From contig JALVEU010000398.1 of the NCBI GenBank assembly GCA_027030565.1, forward strand, positions 1 through 6,234: DNA of 6,234 nucleotides, written 5' to 3'. Both the position numbers and the translations under genes were made by a program. The DNA is from Gammaproteobacteria bacterium. Its GTDB lineage: Bacteria; Pseudomonadota; Gammaproteobacteria; JAJDOJ01. Position 1 is the first letter of the stretch. Each line of letters starts with the position of its first letter. The notes beneath the pieces are model-generated. The model saw only the letters and a list, made by a program, of their open reading frames with translations, was not told the DNA's origin and searched no databases. Shown piece by piece: positions 5,306 through 6,234 of this stretch.

Positions 5306-5608
5306 TCACTGCTGAATGGGGCAGCTGGCCCCATCTCCCGCGGTGCGAAACCCCGTCGCCGCCAGGAAAGCCCAAAAGGCCAGGGGTAGAAGGAGAACCG
5401 GTAGCAGCCAGACCCAGAAGGCGTGGGTGAGCTCCATCAGGAGGATGAAACCCATCCACGCCATGGCCAGCAACATGATGTAGAGCAGGCAGTAGCTACT
5501 GCGCAAACAAGGGCTGAGCCTGCGCACGCGCAGGAAGTGTACGACCGGGACGACTTGGAGCACTCCGACGAGCACAAGGACTATGACTGCACCGATGGTC
5601 GCATGCAT
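5306..5608 (-). CDS. small three-helix membrane protein of unknown function
   Basis: A 100-residue, very hydrophobic protein. ATG 5608 is chosen because GAGGAG (5618-5623 on the complement) stands 9 bases before it; in-frame ATGs at 5638, 5650 and 5686 lack such a site and would add a charged leader. Predicted helices are 3-25 (ending in HFLRVRR, cytoplasmic by the positive-inside rule), 38-59 and 62-85, followed by a short polar tail containing Cys96. Cys34 and Cys40 flank the second helix. Notable residues near helix ends are His24, His62 and Glu59. No family was recognised and no function is proposed. The gene converges on the membrane cytochrome gene with the long hairpin between, so it is probably transcribed separately, from the AT-rich region beyond its start. 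Confidence 0.7.
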   Translation of the reverse strand: MHATIGAVIVLVLVGVLQVVPVVHFLRVRRLSPCLRSSYCLLYIMLLAMAWMGFILLMELTHAFWVWLLPVLLLPLAFWAFLAATGFRTAGDGASCPIQQ

Positions 5609-6083
5609 GGTGGCATTCTCCTCTCCCTCCAAGCCCATCGAGTGGTCCATCTTTGGTTTTGTTGTCGCATCCCGCCGCTTCCACATGCGGACATGGCGCT
5701 GGGCTTTTCAGAATCTCCAATCCAATCAATTGGATCAAAATCAAATCTGAGGCATTGTTCAATGTACTCGGGTCATCGGAGCGTCTTCCTTCGCACCCCT
5801 TGCACCCGCACATAAACCCCTTATAGGCCCCAGACCGATCCCACGCCATGACTTCATTGACGAACATCATAGGCGTGGATAGCCAAATCGTACCAGCAGG
5901 ACTTGACAATTCGCAATGGCAAGTCGGATCCGCAGGCTGGACACATGAGGCGGGTTCCCGCGTCCGGCAGCCCTCCTTATCCGCATCCAAACACCGCTGC
6001 CTTCCGTATCTCTTTACGGGCCGGGCCAACCGGAAGAAGACTTGGATCCACAACGAGGCGAGCTGTCGCCGAGGAGAGGAACG
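5609..6083. other. divergent intergenic region with AT-rich segment and dyads, no convincing gene
   Basis: About 475 bases lie between the divergent small membrane protein gene and the secreted protein gene. The open frames here (plus 5848-6108; minus 5496-6203) lack ribosome sites and recognisable motifs. The stretch 5707-5760 is clearly AT-richer than the rest of the window and holds the palindrome ATCCAAT-CA-ATTGGAT (5720-5735). A TTGACA (5903-5908) lies inside a larger dyad (5900-5925) but has no good -10 box 17 bases on. Other dyads are GCGGG-TT-CCCGC (5950-5961) and CCGTA-N6-TACGG (6004-6019). The region probably holds both promoters, but none can be fixed with confidence. Confidence 0.5.
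5720..5735. promoter_or_regulatory. AT-rich palindrome upstream of the small membrane protein gene
   Basis: Perfect 7-base arms ATCCAAT (5720-5726) and ATTGGAT (5729-5735) with a CA centre, in an AT-rich patch. It lies 112-127 bases before the 5608 start on the minus strand. The symmetry and size fit a dimeric repressor or activator site. A weak -35/-10 pair can be drawn on the minus strand nearby, with only three of six -10 bases matching. Confidence 0.3.
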
Positions 6084-6234
6084 ATGGGCAAGACATGGAT
6101 TACCTTGAGCATAGCAGGAGCCCTGAGCCTGGCAGGAACGGCCGGTGCGTCCACCATCTACACGCTGGTCAATGGCCAGTATTCGGCCGTCTCCCACAGC
6201 CACAGTGCAGCGCGCACGGAACTGGGTGCCTGGG
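6084..6234 (+). CDS. secreted protein, N-terminal part (3' end outside window)
   Basis: ATG 6084 follows a purine-rich ribosome site (GAGGAGAGGA, 6071-6080). Fifty full codons are open to the right edge with no stop. Residues 1-23 form a Sec signal peptide: MGKT, then a hydrophobic core 6-18 and a likely signal peptidase I site after AGA (21-22/23), giving a mature start near Ser-Thr-Ile-Tyr. The mature start is polar, with a short His/Ser run (SHSHS) at about residues 39-43 that may be chance or a metal-binding patch. Too little is present to name a family. The strong ribosome site and clean signal peptide make this a real gene start. It diverges from the 5608 gene. Confidence 0.75.
   Translation, partial: MGKTWITLSIAGALSLAGTAGASTIYTLVNGQYSAVSHSHSAARTELGAW

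Noticed and set aside
5848..6108. An 86-codon plus-strand frame before the secreted protein
   Set aside because: It has no ribosome site before its ATG, overlaps the 6084 gene start, and has no motif or sensible composition.
5496..6203. A 235-codon minus-strand frame across the divergent intergenic region
   Set aside because: It overlaps the better-supported small membrane protein and the start of the secreted protein, has no ribosome site and shows no domain.

Overview
The window is GC-rich DNA, densely coding on both strands. It most likely comes from a gammaproteobacterium with a respiratory or chemolithotrophic lifestyle, plausibly a Chromatiales/Ectothiorhodospiraceae-type sulfur oxidiser. 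That placement is an inference from protein style: lipoprotein multihaem cytochromes, a DUF3330 protein, a DUF2202 ferritin-like lipoprotein and a Cupin_3 protein. No rRNA, tRNA, CRISPR array or insertion sequence was seen.

Layout. The left edge (1-704, +) is the C-terminal part of a PLP-dependent class I/II aminotransferase. It converges on a run of four minus-strand genes, read right to left: a tetrahaem cytochrome c lipoprotein (3482-2292), a small DUF3330 Cys-rich protein (2169-1945), a small cupin (1846-1568) and a DUF2202 ferritin-like lipoprotein (1453-728). Gaps of about 100-120 bases separate these genes, so a single tight operon is not certain. GC-rich hairpins lie in two of the gaps.

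A 241-base divergent region (3483-3723) separates the tetrahaem gene from two plus-strand cytochrome genes: a monohaem lipoprotein cytochrome (3724-4110) and a polytopic membrane cytochrome with one CxxCH site in a long, probably periplasmic loop (4347-5132). Upstream of the first lies a perfect FNR/CRP-type dyad, TTTGAC-GAAG-GTCAAA, about 41 bases before the start predicted from a good -10 box (TATACT). This matches a class II activator promoter. A REP-like hairpin sits between the two plus-strand cytochrome genes.

Beyond 5132 come two hairpins, then a minus-strand gene for a 100-residue membrane protein (5608-5306), a 475-base divergent non-coding stretch holding several dyads, and the first 50 codons of a secreted protein (6084 to the right edge).

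Taken together, the centre is a six-haem electron-transfer locus: four haems on an outer-membrane-type lipoprotein, one on a small lipoprotein and one on an inner-membrane protein that also has histidines placed so they could bind a further haem or metal. A plausible but unproven reading is an oxygen- or redox-regulated route between the membrane quinone pool and periplasmic or outer-membrane acceptors or donors. No dedicated terminal enzyme is visible here, so direction and substrate cannot be assigned.
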